Counted from the first letter of the stretch, positions 1 through 8,210 are shown. The stretch: DNA of 11,664 bases from SAR116 cluster bacterium (GCA_004213025.1 SHBC01000027.1:1-11664), one strand, 5' to 3'. Made by a program: numbers and translations. Notes: generated by a model not told the origin, from the letters alone.

Positions 1-2264
1 CGCGACGCCCGCAGCCACAGATAATCCGAGCGTGTCGGCCGGGCCAGCGCATAGCCGCCCTCCGGCTGGCTGCCGAGGAAGCGGCCGCTTTCCTTCAGCT
101 GGCCAAGCCGTGCCTCGATGCCGTTGGTGCGGCTGCCAAGCCGGCTGCTGACACCATAGTCACGCAGCGAATATGTCTCGTCCCGCCGTGTCGCCGCGGC
201 AACGCTGGCGCGCGAGAAAAACATCCCGGCATGCAGATTACGCGACAGCCGCCAGTCCGACTCCGCGCTGATGATGTCCCGCGCCCGCGGGGCCAGCGCC
301 TCCCAGACAGGTGTGACGGCATCGCTGCCACGCAGCAGCGCGGCGGGTGACAGCGTCGACCCGGTCCGCCGGTTGACCAGCGCCAGGTCGGTGCGCGACC
401 GCGCGCCGATATAACTGACCACCCCGCCCTCGCCAATCGCGCTGTCGGCATCGCCGGAGCGGCGCAGCAGCGTCGTCACGCCGTTCGCCTGGCCCATCAT
501 GACAGTTTTGGCTGGCGTGGCCATCGCCATCACCCCGGCAAGCCGCGGCCCCGGCGTCACCCGGTCCTGCAGCGGCGCGCGGAAGTTATAGACGCGGCCG
601 AACATGTCGAAGCCGCCGAAACTGAATGTCTGTGACGGCGCGGCATCGCCAAAGGCCGATGAGAAGGCGACCCGCGTGTCAGCCGCCGCCGCAACACCAA
701 AGGCATCCGCCGCCGCGGCGCGGGTCGGGCCAATCGGCTCCAACGCCCGCGCCAGATTCAACAGGCCGTGGCCATAGACGGGGTCAGTCCCCGGAGCACC
801 GAGATCGGTTGCGCTGCGAAGCAATATATCCACGACCTGCCGCGCGGTCAGATTCGGGAACGCGCCTTTCACAACCGCCGCCGCGCCGGACACCATCGGG
901 GCGGCCATTGAGGTGCCGGTATACAGGCCATAACCCTTGGTGCGAGGAAAATCCGTTTTGGTATCGTTTGTGTCAAGCGTAGACAGGATGCGCACACCTG
1001 GCGCCGCAAGGCAGTAACTTGCCACTTCTCCGCATCCATTGGAGAAACTTGCGATCTTGTTGTCTTTGTCCGTTGCTACAACCGCCAACCACAATCCCCT
1101 GATTTCTGGGTTGCCAAGAAACGCAGCACTCATTGGCGTTGGTAGATTACGTGGTATGCCGGTCGCAACAATTTGCGGTGCCGTTGTTGGCAGGAAACCC
1201 GGATCCTTGCGCTCATTGGAATTGCGGTATTTGTGAATGTCTTCTCCTTCAAATTTTTCCTCAAAAATGGGTATATTGCCAGTTTCAGAATTCCAGCCAT
1301 TGTTACCCGCTGAGAAAATGATCGCCATGCCATCATCATTGGATCCGTTGGCTGCAAGCAAATTTTCCACCACCTTTTGGCCCAGAAGAGATTTGGTGAA
1401 TTTGGCATAGCCCTGCCGGACAACACGAGGCTGCAAAAAATACCCCTTCTTGCCACCCGGCAAATCAATCTCAACAACACTTGGACGCCAGGAAACGCTC
1501 CAGCTGTTGTTGACCACAAATGCCTCATTTTCGCTCGCAAATTTAAAGACTTCGGCCAATTCACGCTTGTCTTGTTCAAGCGATTCATGATCTGGATCCA
1601 CATCATCCATAAATTTGTATCGTCTCGGGTTACCATCCTGAAGTGCCCGGATCGGGATCAACTTAGCGTCTGGCGCAATACCTTTGACACCCATACTGTT
1701 GTTCCTGGCAGCGATAATTCCAGACACGTGAGTGCCGTGCGAAATTGATTCGGTTCCACGGTTGTGTCTTGGCCTGGTATCACGCGCGTTATTATCTGGC
1801 GCATAGGCAAAGTTGCGACCAAGTGGATAGTGCCCGGTTCTGTCTTGACCCGGTCGCCAGATGAAACTGTCGCGGAGGTCCGGGTGATTGACAGCTACAC
1901 CAGTATCCACAACAGCGACGCGGACAGGTTGACCATTGTCGCGCCTCAGTCCTGTACGACCTTTGTTATGCGCCTGATTGGCACCTGTGATCGACAGGGC
2001 GTTTGAAGAAACTTGCGTTGACCCGAATCTTGGAGAGGAGGCGAGTGAAGAAGAGGCTAGATTGTCAACATTTGACAAGGAACCTCGATCGCTGGCAGGC
2101 GCTGCCAGTGTTGGACCACCGCCACCACCGCCGCCACCGCCACCGCAGCCGGCGAGAACAAGACTTCCGATGGTCAGCAGGGTCGCGATTGCCATCGATG
2201 ATGGCGCCAACGCTGCCGACTTTTCTGAGCCGTTCATGCGGCCCCAATATGTGTGAATCTTCAT
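1..2264 (-). CDS. Lipid-anchored subtilisin-like (S8) serine protease, probable autotransporter, C-terminus missing
   Basis: The frame is open from the start codon to the left edge (754 residues seen). The N-terminus carries a lipoprotein signal: a hydrophobic stretch ending in the lipobox LAGC (Cys40) followed by ten glycines, a tether often found on surface lipoproteins. The S8 catalytic set is complete: Asp120 in VAVVDTGV, His176 in SHGTHVSG, oxyanion Asn321 in SAGNNG and Ser452 in GTSMAAP. The catalytic domain ends near residue 500 with GHGLLNLARAL, typical of S8 autotransporters. Residues after that look like a linker or the early part of a translocator; the barrel itself would lie outside the window. 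By analogy with Neisseria NalP, it probably sits on the outer membrane and cleaves itself or other surface proteins. The start is uncertain: an in-frame ATG at 2237 (Cys would be residue 31) is a real alternative, because the 2264 ATG lies in a hairpin and lacks a clear ribosome binding site. GC is low within about 960-2080. Confidence 0.9.
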   Translation of the reverse strand, partial: MKIHTYWGRMNGSEKSAALAPSSMAIATLLTIGSLVLAGCGGGGGGGGGGPTLAAPASDRGSLSNVDNLASSSLASSPRFGSTQVSSNALSITGANQAHNKGRTGLRRDNGQPVRVAVVDTGVAVNHPDLRDSFIWRPGQDRTGHYPLGRNFAYAPDNNARDTRPRHNRGTESISHGTHVSGIIAARNNSMGVKGIAPDAKLIPIRALQDGNPRRYKFMDDVDPDHESLEQDKRELAEVFKFASENEAFVVNNSWSVSWRPSVVEIDLPGGKKGYFLQPRVVRQGYAKFTKSLLGQKVVENLLAANGSNDDGMAIIFSAGNNGWNSETGNIPIFEEKFEGEDIHKYRNSNERKDPGFLPTTAPQIVATGIPRNLPTPMSAAFLGNPEIRGLWLAVVATDKDNKIASFSNGCGEVASYCLAAPGVRILSTLDTNDTKTDFPRTKGYGLYTGTSMAAPMVSGAAAVVKGAFPNLTARQVVDILLRSATDLGAPGTDPVYGHGLLNLARALEPIGPTRAAAADAFGVAAAADTRVAFSSAFGDAAPSQTFSFGGFDMFGRVYNFRAPLQDRVTPGPRLAGVMAMATPAKTVMMGQANGVTTLLRRSGDADSAIGEGGVVSYIGARSRTDLALVNRRTGSTLSPAALLRGSDAVTPVWEALAPRARDIISAESDWRLSRNLHAGMFFSRASVAAATRRDETYSLRDYGVSSRLGSRTNGIEARLGQLKESGRFLGSQPEGGYALARPTRSDYLWLRAS

Positions 2265-2279
2265 GGCATGAAGATTCAC
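2253..2279. repeat. Perfect 12-bp inverted repeat over the protease start codon
   Basis: On the plus strand the arms are GTGAATCTTCAT (2253-2264) and ATGAAGATTCAC (2268-2279), separated by GGC. In the protease mRNA the first ATG (2264) is the first codon of the 3' arm, so the start would be base-paired. No T-tract follows on either strand, so it does not look like an intrinsic terminator. It could be an mRNA hairpin limiting initiation, or an operator bound as DNA by a dimeric regulator. If translation starts at 2237, the element lies wholly in the leader. Confidence 0.8.
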
Positions 2280-2488
2280 GCGGCGCAGGTAAATTTTTCC
2301 CGGAGACGCCTTCACATTGCCGTTAGCGGGCCTGACTGGCGGATGCGTACCGGCGCTTGACGCCGCGCCATCAACCGGCGCAGTGTCGCGGTGCATTCCG
2401 GGCAGGGGAAACAGCAGGGACTGACTGGACCACGAATGAGGGCCGCACGAATAAAGGCCGAAGGTGACAACCTGTTAAGGTGACTGTG
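2265..2488. promoter_or_regulatory. Divergent intergenic region between protease and EamA gene
   Basis: This stretch must hold the promoters of two divergently transcribed genes, but I see no convincing -35/-10 pair. It contains an imperfect direct repeat, GGGCCTGACTGG at 2328-2339 and GGGACTGACTGG at 2417-2428 (11 of 12 match), and a short direct repeat AAGGTGAC at 2461-2468 and 2477-2484. The second copy supplies the ribosome binding site of the plus-strand gene. I see no gene in it. Confidence 0.4.
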
Positions 2489-3445
2489 ATGACGACCCCG
2501 ATAACCCGCATTCTGATGAACCTGCCTCTGAAAGGGATGCTGCCCTGGGCGGCGCTTCTTGTGATGGGGCTGGTCTGGGGGCTGTCCTTCTCGCTCGCCA
2601 GAATTGTCGTGCAGGCCGGTGGCTCGCCATTCGGCATCACCTTCTGGCAGTCGGTGATCTCCGGCGGGTTATTGCTTGGCTTTACGCTGGCGCGCCGGCG
2701 CCCGCTGCCGATGAGCCGGCGTCATTTCGGCATCTATATCATTGTCGCGCTGCTTGGCGCCTCGGTGCCGAACAGCCTGTTCTATTTCGCCGCGCCGCAT
2801 GTTCAGGCAGGGGTGTTGTCAATCACCGTCACGCTGATCCCGATCATCACCTATGCGCTGGCGATGATGATCGGGGCGGAACGGCTGTCGGCCATTCGCC
2901 TGACCGGCGTTGTGTGCGGGGCCGTGGCAATCGGCTTTCTGGTTGTCCCGGAAAGCAGCCTTCCAAGCCGTGCCGCCATGCCCTGGGTGCTGCTTGCCTG
3001 CATCAGTTCGGTCTGCTACGCGCTGGAGAATATCTATCTGGCACAGCCATCGCTTCAGGATATCGGCCCGGTGCGAACAGCCTGCGCGATGAACCTGTTT
3101 GCCGCCGTGATCATCTTGCCGGTTGCCCTCCTGACCGACCAGATGTTCCTTCCGGCCTTTCCCTTTGGCACCCTGGAATGGACGGTCATAGGGCTCGGCC
3201 TGATCAACGCCGTCGCCTATACGATCTTCGTCATGGTGATCGGCCTGGCGGGGTCGGTGTTCGCCAGCCAGACAGGCTATGTCGTCACGCTGGCCGGGGT
3301 GATCTGGGGCATCTATCTGTTTGGCGAGACGCATTCCGCCTGGGTCTGGGCGTCGGTAGCGATGATGATGCTGGGACTGGCCCTGGTCACGCCGCGGCGA
3401 CGCGAGGTGCCGGGCGAGGATGACAAGGCTGAAAAACCAGCCTAG
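2489..3445 (+). CDS. EamA/DMT-family transporter (10 membrane helices)
   Basis: A 318-residue inner-membrane protein of the drug/metabolite transporter superfamily, with two EamA repeats of about five helices each. Hydrophobic segments follow one another from about residue 12 to 305, starting with the first helix containing GLVWGLSFSLAR, a usual EamA N-terminal pattern. The C-terminal tail is short and charged (RRREVPGEDDK), as expected for a cytoplasmic end. Members export or import amino acids, metabolites or toxic compounds; the substrate cannot be read from the sequence. I chose ATG 2489 because AAGG (2477-2480) sits 8 nt upstream; a GTG at 2480 in the same frame would overlap that site. 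It is the only gene on this strand and is convergent with the hydratase gene, so it is transcribed alone. Confidence 0.92.
   Translation: MTTPITRILMNLPLKGMLPWAALLVMGLVWGLSFSLARIVVQAGGSPFGITFWQSVISGGLLLGFTLARRRPLPMSRRHFGIYIIVALLGASVPNSLFYFAAPHVQAGVLSITVTLIPIITYALAMMIGAERLSAIRLTGVVCGAVAIGFLVVPESSLPSRAAMPWVLLACISSVCYALENIYLAQPSLQDIGPVRTACAMNLFAAVIILPVALLTDQMFLPAFPFGTLEWTVIGLGLINAVAYTIFVMVIGLAGSVFASQTGYVVTLAGVIWGIYLFGETHSAWVWASVAMMMLGLALVTPRRREVPGEDDKAEKPA
3426..3443 (+). terminator. Small stem-loop at the end of the EamA gene
   Basis: AGGCTG (3426-3431) and CAGCCT (3438-3443) form a perfect 6-bp stem with a 6-nt A-rich loop reaching into the stop codon. No T-run follows, so it is at best a weak terminator or a 3'-end protecting hairpin. 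Confidence 0.25.
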
Positions 3446-3480
3446 CTGCCCATAACTGCCCATAACTGCCCCTAACTACC
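3446..3480. repeat. 10-bp tandem repeat, about 3.5 copies, between convergent genes
   Basis: The unit CTGCCCATAA is found at 3446-3455 and 3456-3465, a variant CTGCCCCTAA at 3466-3475, and a partial decayed copy (CTACC) to 3480. The array begins directly after the EamA stop and covers the last codons and stop of the enoyl-CoA hydratase gene (TAG on the minus strand, 3472-3474). Slippage expansion of a short 3' end sequence is the simplest origin. Confidence 0.85.
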
Positions 3481-4275
3481 ATTGAAGTCAGGCTTTCGCT
3501 TTTCATTGAAAGCGGCGACGCCCTCGCGCCGGTCGGCGGTGGTGACGGTGCGGTTATAGGCCTCGATCTCGAAAGACAGGCCGGCGGCAAGCCCCATATC
3601 CATGCCGGTGCGGATGGCCTGTTTTGCCTGCCTGACCGCCACCGGCGCGTTGCCAGCGATGGTGCCGGCCATCTCCAGCGCCGCCGGCAGCAACTCCCCG
3701 GATGGCAGGACGCGGCTGACCAACCCCCATGCCGCCGCATCCCCGGCCGGGAACGGCTTGCCGGACATGATGATTTCCTTGGCGCGGCGTTCCCCGACGG
3801 CGCGGGCCAGAAGCTGTGTGCCGCCGGCGCCCGGAATGATGCCAAGCCGCACTTCGGTCTGGGCAAAACGCGCGCCCTCGGCGGCATAGATGAAATCACA
3901 GGCCGATGCCAGCTCGCACCCACCGCCATAGGCGGCGCCATTGACCGCGCCTATCAGCGGCAGCGGCAGGCCGATGATGGCCCGCGCCATACGCTCATAG
4001 ATCCGATGCTGGGCAAACCAGGCCGCATCGCTCATGCCGTGACGTTCCTTCAGATCCCCGCCAGCGCAAAAGGCCCTCTCTCCGGCGCCTGTCAGAACCA
4101 CCGCGCGGATATCACCGGCATCGAGATTCAGCATCTCGAACAGCACCGTCAGCTCCTCGGCCATTTCCGTGTTGAAGGCGTTGGCGAAATCCGGCCGGTT
4201 CAAGGTTACCAGCAGCACCTTTGGTGCCGCCATTTCGGTCATCAGCGTGGTGAAGGAAGGCAGGTCGGGCATCAT
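3472..4275 (-). CDS. Enoyl-CoA hydratase/isomerase (crotonase) family protein
   Basis: A 267-residue crotonase-fold enzyme, the usual length for the family. The oxyanion-hole segments are AFCAGGDLKER (68-78) and NGAAYGGGCELAS (112-124). Both glutamates that catalyse water addition in classical enoyl-CoA hydratase are in place: Glu121 in GGGCEL and Glu141 in TEVRLGIIPGAGGTQ. This supports a true hydratase on a 2-enoyl-CoA, acting as a cytoplasmic oligomer, although substrate and direction remain open and some crotonases with both Glu act as isomerases. The start ATG at 4275 has GAGG 6 nt upstream; the immediately following second ATG is an equal alternative. It lies 17 nt after the MmgE/PrpD gene and is probably the last gene of that transcript. 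Confidence 0.92.
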   Translation of the reverse strand: MMPDLPSFTTLMTEMAAPKVLLVTLNRPDFANAFNTEMAEELTVLFEMLNLDAGDIRAVVLTGAGERAFCAGGDLKERHGMSDAAWFAQHRIYERMARAIIGLPLPLIGAVNGAAYGGGCELASACDFIYAAEGARFAQTEVRLGIIPGAGGTQLLARAVGERRAKEIIMSGKPFPAGDAAAWGLVSRVLPSGELLPAALEMAGTIAGNAPVAVRQAKQAIRTGMDMGLAAGLSFEIEAYNRTVTTADRREGVAAFNEKRKPDFNGS

Positions 4276-4292
4276 GGCAAACCTCGAATCAA

Positions 4293-5645
4293 TCAGCTTT
4301 CGACAGGATCATAAAGATGCGCGCGAAGATCGGCCAGACACGAACTGCCATCGGCAAGCCCCAGCACCGCATCCCGGATGGCGGTGGTGCGCGTCGCCCC
4401 CAGGACCGGACCGGCGAATTCCTCAAACTTGGTGATGATGTCGGCCTCCGGCATCGGGCGTTCCGACCCGCCGCGGGCATGAACAAGCCCGGAATCCAGC
4501 ACCCTGCCGTCATGCAGCGTGATCTGCACATCGGCATCGCGCGTGTTCGGGAAACTGGCATTGTGGGCGTCGCTCTCGGCAACGCTGATCCGGTCGATCA
4601 GCGCCAGCACCTGCGCGTCGCAAAGCCCCGCGCCCGACACATGCTCGAGCCCGATACGGCCATGCACAGCCTGCGCCGCAACGGCGAATGACAGCGAATA
4701 TTGCGCCACCGAGGTGGTCTCCGGAACACCCTGGAACAGGCACACACCCTCATGAAAGGTGTTGATCCGGATGCCGGCAATATCATCATGCGTCAGGCTG
4801 TTCGCCAACATCACTTCGCGAACACCGTCAATCGGCGCATGCGCCCAGCGGCAGATCGGATAGGGCTTTACATACTGGTCGGTCATGACCCAGCGACCGC
4901 CAAGATCGGCCCAGATATCCGCCACCTCCGCGGCTTCGACGGTGATCGCCGGCGCGCCGGTAAATCCCTGTTCGGCGAGAATGGCTGACGAAATTCCGAC
5001 CATCGCACCCCATCCCGACCCGTCATGAAGCATGGTGGGGCTGGCGATCTCGCGCATCATCTGGCTTCGTGGGCCGTGATATTCGGCGATACCAAGCGCC
5101 TGGCGAAGCTGGTCGGACGCCAGGCCGCGCATCCGCGCCGCCACCGCCGCGACGCCAAGCGCGTTCCACGCGCCGGAGGTGTGATAGTCGCAGGCCGTGG
5201 CATGAAGCGCGAGGCCGGCACGGCCGGCAATCTCGTAACCAAGCGTGATCAGTGTCAGCGCCTCGTCGCCGCCAATATCGTCACTCTGTTCGGCCAGCGC
5301 CAGCAACGCCGGAATGATGGCAACGCCGATATGCCCCTTGACCGGGTTGTAGCCGTCATGCGCGTCAAGATTGTCGGTCTGTGTCGCCGCCGCATAGGCC
5401 GCGCCGGCAAGGCTGACCTGCCGCCCGTCAAACAGCATTGGCGCCGCATGCGATGGCGCCCCGGCAGCATAGAGAAGCGCCGCCGTATCACGGGCAAGGC
5501 GTCCAGCCTCCATCGGGGCGGCGGCGGCCGTCACCCCCAGCGTATCAAGACACATCAGGGCCGCCGCGCGGCGCGCTTCGGACGGCACATCCCCCGGCGT
5601 CAGGGAAAAGACGAAATCGGTGACCTGTGACAGTTGTGCATTCAT
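4293..5645 (-). CDS. MmgE/PrpD family protein
   Basis: A 450-residue protein of the family that includes 2-methylcitrate dehydratase and cis-aconitate decarboxylase. Family-like segments are NLDAHDGYNPVKGHIG (92-107), with Asp/His positions matching the active-site region, YHTSGAWNALG (154-164), which holds the His matching the conserved one in that loop, and LHDGSGWGA (206-214), matching the usual LHAG block. The Lys normally just before that block is not evident here (SPTMLH), so the chemistry may differ. The rest of the 2-methylcitrate cycle is absent from the window, so I do not call it prpD. The start at 5645 is fixed by a strong ribosome binding site, AGGGAGGA; the open frame extends further upstream but overlaps the preceding gene and is non-coding there. 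It lies 31 nt after the flavoenzyme and 17 nt before the hydratase. Confidence 0.88.
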   Translation of the reverse strand: MNAQLSQVTDFVFSLTPGDVPSEARRAAALMCLDTLGVTAAAAPMEAGRLARDTAALLYAAGAPSHAAPMLFDGRQVSLAGAAYAAATQTDNLDAHDGYNPVKGHIGVAIIPALLALAEQSDDIGGDEALTLITLGYEIAGRAGLALHATACDYHTSGAWNALGVAAVAARMRGLASDQLRQALGIAEYHGPRSQMMREIASPTMLHDGSGWGAMVGISSAILAEQGFTGAPAITVEAAEVADIWADLGGRWVMTDQYVKPYPICRWAHAPIDGVREVMLANSLTHDDIAGIRINTFHEGVCLFQGVPETTSVAQYSLSFAVAAQAVHGRIGLEHVSGAGLCDAQVLALIDRISVAESDAHNASFPNTRDADVQITLHDGRVLDSGLVHARGGSERPMPEADIITKFEEFAGPVLGATRTTAIRDAVLGLADGSSCLADLRAHLYDPVES

Positions 5646-5649
5646 CGAT

Positions 5650-5657
5650 TCCTCCCT
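5650..5657 (-). promoter_or_regulatory. Ribosome binding site that decides the MmgE/PrpD start
   Basis: AGGGAGGA on the minus strand lies 4 nt before ATG 5645. An upstream in-frame ATG at 5666 lacks such a site, so 5645 is preferred. Confidence 0.75.
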
Positions 5658-5676
5658 GTTGGTCATCACCCCCTGA

Positions 5677-8094
5677 TCAGGCGCGCAGCCGTGCCCCGGC
5701 GGGATCAAAGGGCGGTTCGGCCAGGACCGTCGCCGCGTGCGGCTTGCCGAGGATATAGATATCGACCTTGTCGCCAGGCGCCACGACGCCTTCGCGGGCA
5801 TAGCCGATGGCAAGCGACTTGCCGACCGTATAGCCATAGGCACCTGAGGTCACGCGGCCGACAGGCGTGCCATCGGCAAGAAAAATCGGCTCGCCGCCAT
5901 TCGCATCGGCATCGTCGGTGACATCGACCTCGAACATGGTCAGCGTCTCGCGCGGCGGTGTATTGCTGATCCGCAGATAGGCGTCCTTGTTCAGGAAATC
6001 CTTGTCGAGCTTGATCAGCCCGTGAAGCCCGGTCTCCTGCGGCCAGTATTCGGGCGAATATTCACGTCCCCACGACCCATAGCCCTTTTCGATCCGCAGC
6101 GCGCCAAGCGCCCGCCCGCCGACCGGCCCGCCGCCATGCGCGGCCGCCGCCTCGAGAAGCGCTGTATAGAGTTCCACCTGATCGGACTCGGCGCAGTGAA
6201 GCTCCCAGCCCAGATCGCCGGTAAAGCTGACACGGATGGCAAGGCATTCAACGCCAGCGACTATGATGGTGCGCGAGCGCATGAAACGCCAGCCATCGCC
6301 CGAAAGATCGGCATCTGTAAGGTCGGCCAGCATCGCGCGTGATTTCGGACCGGCGACATTGAACCCGGCGATGCGCGGCGTCGCCACCTCAAGGCTGGTG
6401 TCCGCCGGCATCGGCACCATGTCGAAGAACCGCTGGTGATAGCGCTCGGCCATGCCGGACCCGATCATCATATAGCTGTCATCGCCTGTTTTGGTGACGG
6501 TGAAGTCGCCGGCCACACCACCGCGCATGCCGATCAGCGGGGTCAGGCATGACCGTCCGACCTCACCTGGCACATGATTGGCGACCAGCCTGTCGAGCCA
6601 GCTTTTCGCGCCCGGGCCGGTAATGACGTAATTGCCGAAATTCGAGATGTCGATCACGCCAACATGATCACGCAGCATCGCCGCCTCGCGGCCAACTGGC
6701 GCGAACCAGTTCTGCCGCGCAAAGCCTGTCGTATCCTCTGTGTCCGGCGCGTCGGCAAACCACAGCGGATGCTCCCACCCCGCATTCAGGCCGAACACCG
6801 CGCCCAACCCGCGCTGCATATCATAGGCGGGACGGGTCTTTGCCGGGCGGCCGGCGCTGCGCTCCTCATTCGGGAAATGGATCTTGAAGCGGTGGATATA
6901 CTGGTCGCGGACACGCGCCCTGGTGAAGGCCTTGTCGGCCCAGTCGCCAAAACGGGCAAGGTCCCAGGCGAACATGTCCCATTCCGGTTCACCCTCGATC
7001 ATCCATTGCGCCGCCAGCAGGCCAAGGCCGCCGGACTGGCTGAAGCCGGGGATGATGCCGTTACAGCAGAAATAGTTCCGCATCTCCGGCACCGGCCCGA
7101 AAAGCGCGTTTGAATCCGGGCTCCAGATCATCGGCCCGTTGATGACCCGTTTGACCCCCGCCTCGGCGGCGGCAGGAACACGGTCGATGGCGCGCATCAC
7201 ATTCTCCATGATGCGGTCGAGATCATCATCGAACAGCTCATGCCCGAAATCGAGCGGCGTGCCGTCCTCGGCCCAGAATTTCATCTTCTCTTCATAGGCG
7301 CCGATCAGCAGGCCATTGCCTTCCTGCCGGAAATAATACTCGCCATCGCGGTCGGCAATCGATGGCAGGCGCCGGCCAAGCGCCTCGACCTCGGGGATGG
7401 TCTCGGTGACGAAATACTGATGCTCGGTCGGCTGCAGCGGCAGCGTCAGCCCGGCCATCGCCGCCACCTCGCGCCCCCACAGGCCGGCCGCATTGACCAC
7501 CCATTGTGTGTGGATATCACCCTTCTCGGTGCGCACGATCCAGCTGCCGTCAGGCTGTGCCTCGGTGCCGGTGACCGGGCAGAACCGTTCGATCTCGGCA
7601 CCAAGCATGCGCGCACCGGCAGCATAGGCATGCGTCACCCCGGAGGGGTCGACATTGCCGCCATCCGGTTCAAACATGATGCAGCGCACATCATCGAACT
7701 GCGCCAGCGGATGAAGCTCCAGCGCTTCCTCTTGGCTGATTTCATAGAAGCCAAGCCCATAGAATTTCGCCTTTGCCTCCTGCAGGCGGAGCTGATGCTC
7801 ACGCTCCTCGGTCTGCGCAAGATAGAGCGACCCCGGCTGGAAGACACCGCAGCCCTGGCCGGTCTCGGCCTCCAGCTCCTTATAGAGGTTCATCGTATAA
7901 TGCTGGATGCGGGTGATGTTGTTGTTGTCATGCAGCCCATGGATATTCGCCGCCGCATGCCAGGTCGACCCGCTGGTCAGCTCGTCACGCTCGAGAAGCA
8001 CAACGTCACGCCAGCCAAGCTTGGCAAGATGATAGAGAATGGAACAGCCGACAAGACCGCCCCCGATAACAACAGCCTGCGCATGCTCTCGCAT
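5677..8094 (-). CDS. FAD-dependent dimethylglycine/sarcosine dehydrogenase-like enzyme with GcvT domain
   Basis: An 805-residue, four-part protein like dimethylglycine and sarcosine dehydrogenases. A DAO-type FAD domain opens with VVIGGGLVGCS (8-18) and continues to about 370. SGSTWHAA (41-48) includes His46, the position of covalent flavin attachment in this family. A short FAO_M-type linker region follows to about 425. A GcvT aminomethyltransferase-like domain (about 430-700) has GVAGDFTV (526-533), whose Asp530 matches the folate-site Asp, RVSFTGDLGWELH (621-633) and EKGYGSWGREYS (669-680). A GcvT C-terminal barrel ends the protein. Known members oxidise an N-methyl group and pass the carbon to tetrahydrofolate to form methylene-THF. 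The exact substrate is uncertain, as many paralogues exist in alphaproteobacteria. Ribosome binding is weak: AGGA lies almost against ATG 8094. It heads a likely three-gene transcript. Confidence 0.9.
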   Translation of the reverse strand: MREHAQAVVIGGGLVGCSILYHLAKLGWRDVVLLERDELTSGSTWHAAANIHGLHDNNNITRIQHYTMNLYKELEAETGQGCGVFQPGSLYLAQTEEREHQLRLQEAKAKFYGLGFYEISQEEALELHPLAQFDDVRCIMFEPDGGNVDPSGVTHAYAAGARMLGAEIERFCPVTGTEAQPDGSWIVRTEKGDIHTQWVVNAAGLWGREVAAMAGLTLPLQPTEHQYFVTETIPEVEALGRRLPSIADRDGEYYFRQEGNGLLIGAYEEKMKFWAEDGTPLDFGHELFDDDLDRIMENVMRAIDRVPAAAEAGVKRVINGPMIWSPDSNALFGPVPEMRNYFCCNGIIPGFSQSGGLGLLAAQWMIEGEPEWDMFAWDLARFGDWADKAFTRARVRDQYIHRFKIHFPNEERSAGRPAKTRPAYDMQRGLGAVFGLNAGWEHPLWFADAPDTEDTTGFARQNWFAPVGREAAMLRDHVGVIDISNFGNYVITGPGAKSWLDRLVANHVPGEVGRSCLTPLIGMRGGVAGDFTVTKTGDDSYMMIGSGMAERYHQRFFDMVPMPADTSLEVATPRIAGFNVAGPKSRAMLADLTDADLSGDGWRFMRSRTIIVAGVECLAIRVSFTGDLGWELHCAESDQVELYTALLEAAAAHGGGPVGGRALGALRIEKGYGSWGREYSPEYWPQETGLHGLIKLDKDFLNKDAYLRISNTPPRETLTMFEVDVTDDADANGGEPIFLADGTPVGRVTSGAYGYTVGKSLAIGYAREGVVAPGDKVDIYILGKPHAATVLAEPPFDPAGARLRA

Positions 8095-8210
8095 ATCCTG
8101 TCACACCCCCCGTAATATACCGCCTGACGATCTAAAGCTTGCGGCCGAACATATCATGCAAATGGCTCAGGTGCGACGGTTGCTGCAGGGTTTGCGTCGG
8201 CGGCATCGCC

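Noticed and set aside
626..982. Plus-strand open frame of 118 codons opposite the protease
   Set aside because: Pro/Arg-rich shadow of the GC-rich minus-strand protease frame, with no domain or ribosome binding site.
1130..1636. Minus-strand frame of 168 codons within the protease
   Set aside because: It lies in another phase of the same strand; the protease frame continues through it with conserved catalytic motifs, so no frameshift is needed.
2357..2385. TTGACG as a plus-strand -35 element
   Set aside because: No -10-like sequence at a suitable distance (17 nt downstream reads GCAGTG).
5646..5843. N-terminal extension of the MmgE/PrpD frame
   Set aside because: Ser/Arg-rich and overlapping the flavoenzyme gene; the strong ribosome binding site supports the start at 5645.
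7240..8115. Long plus-strand frame (291 codons) opposite the flavoenzyme
   Set aside because: Antisense shadow: composition is atypical and the minus-strand protein is conserved throughout.
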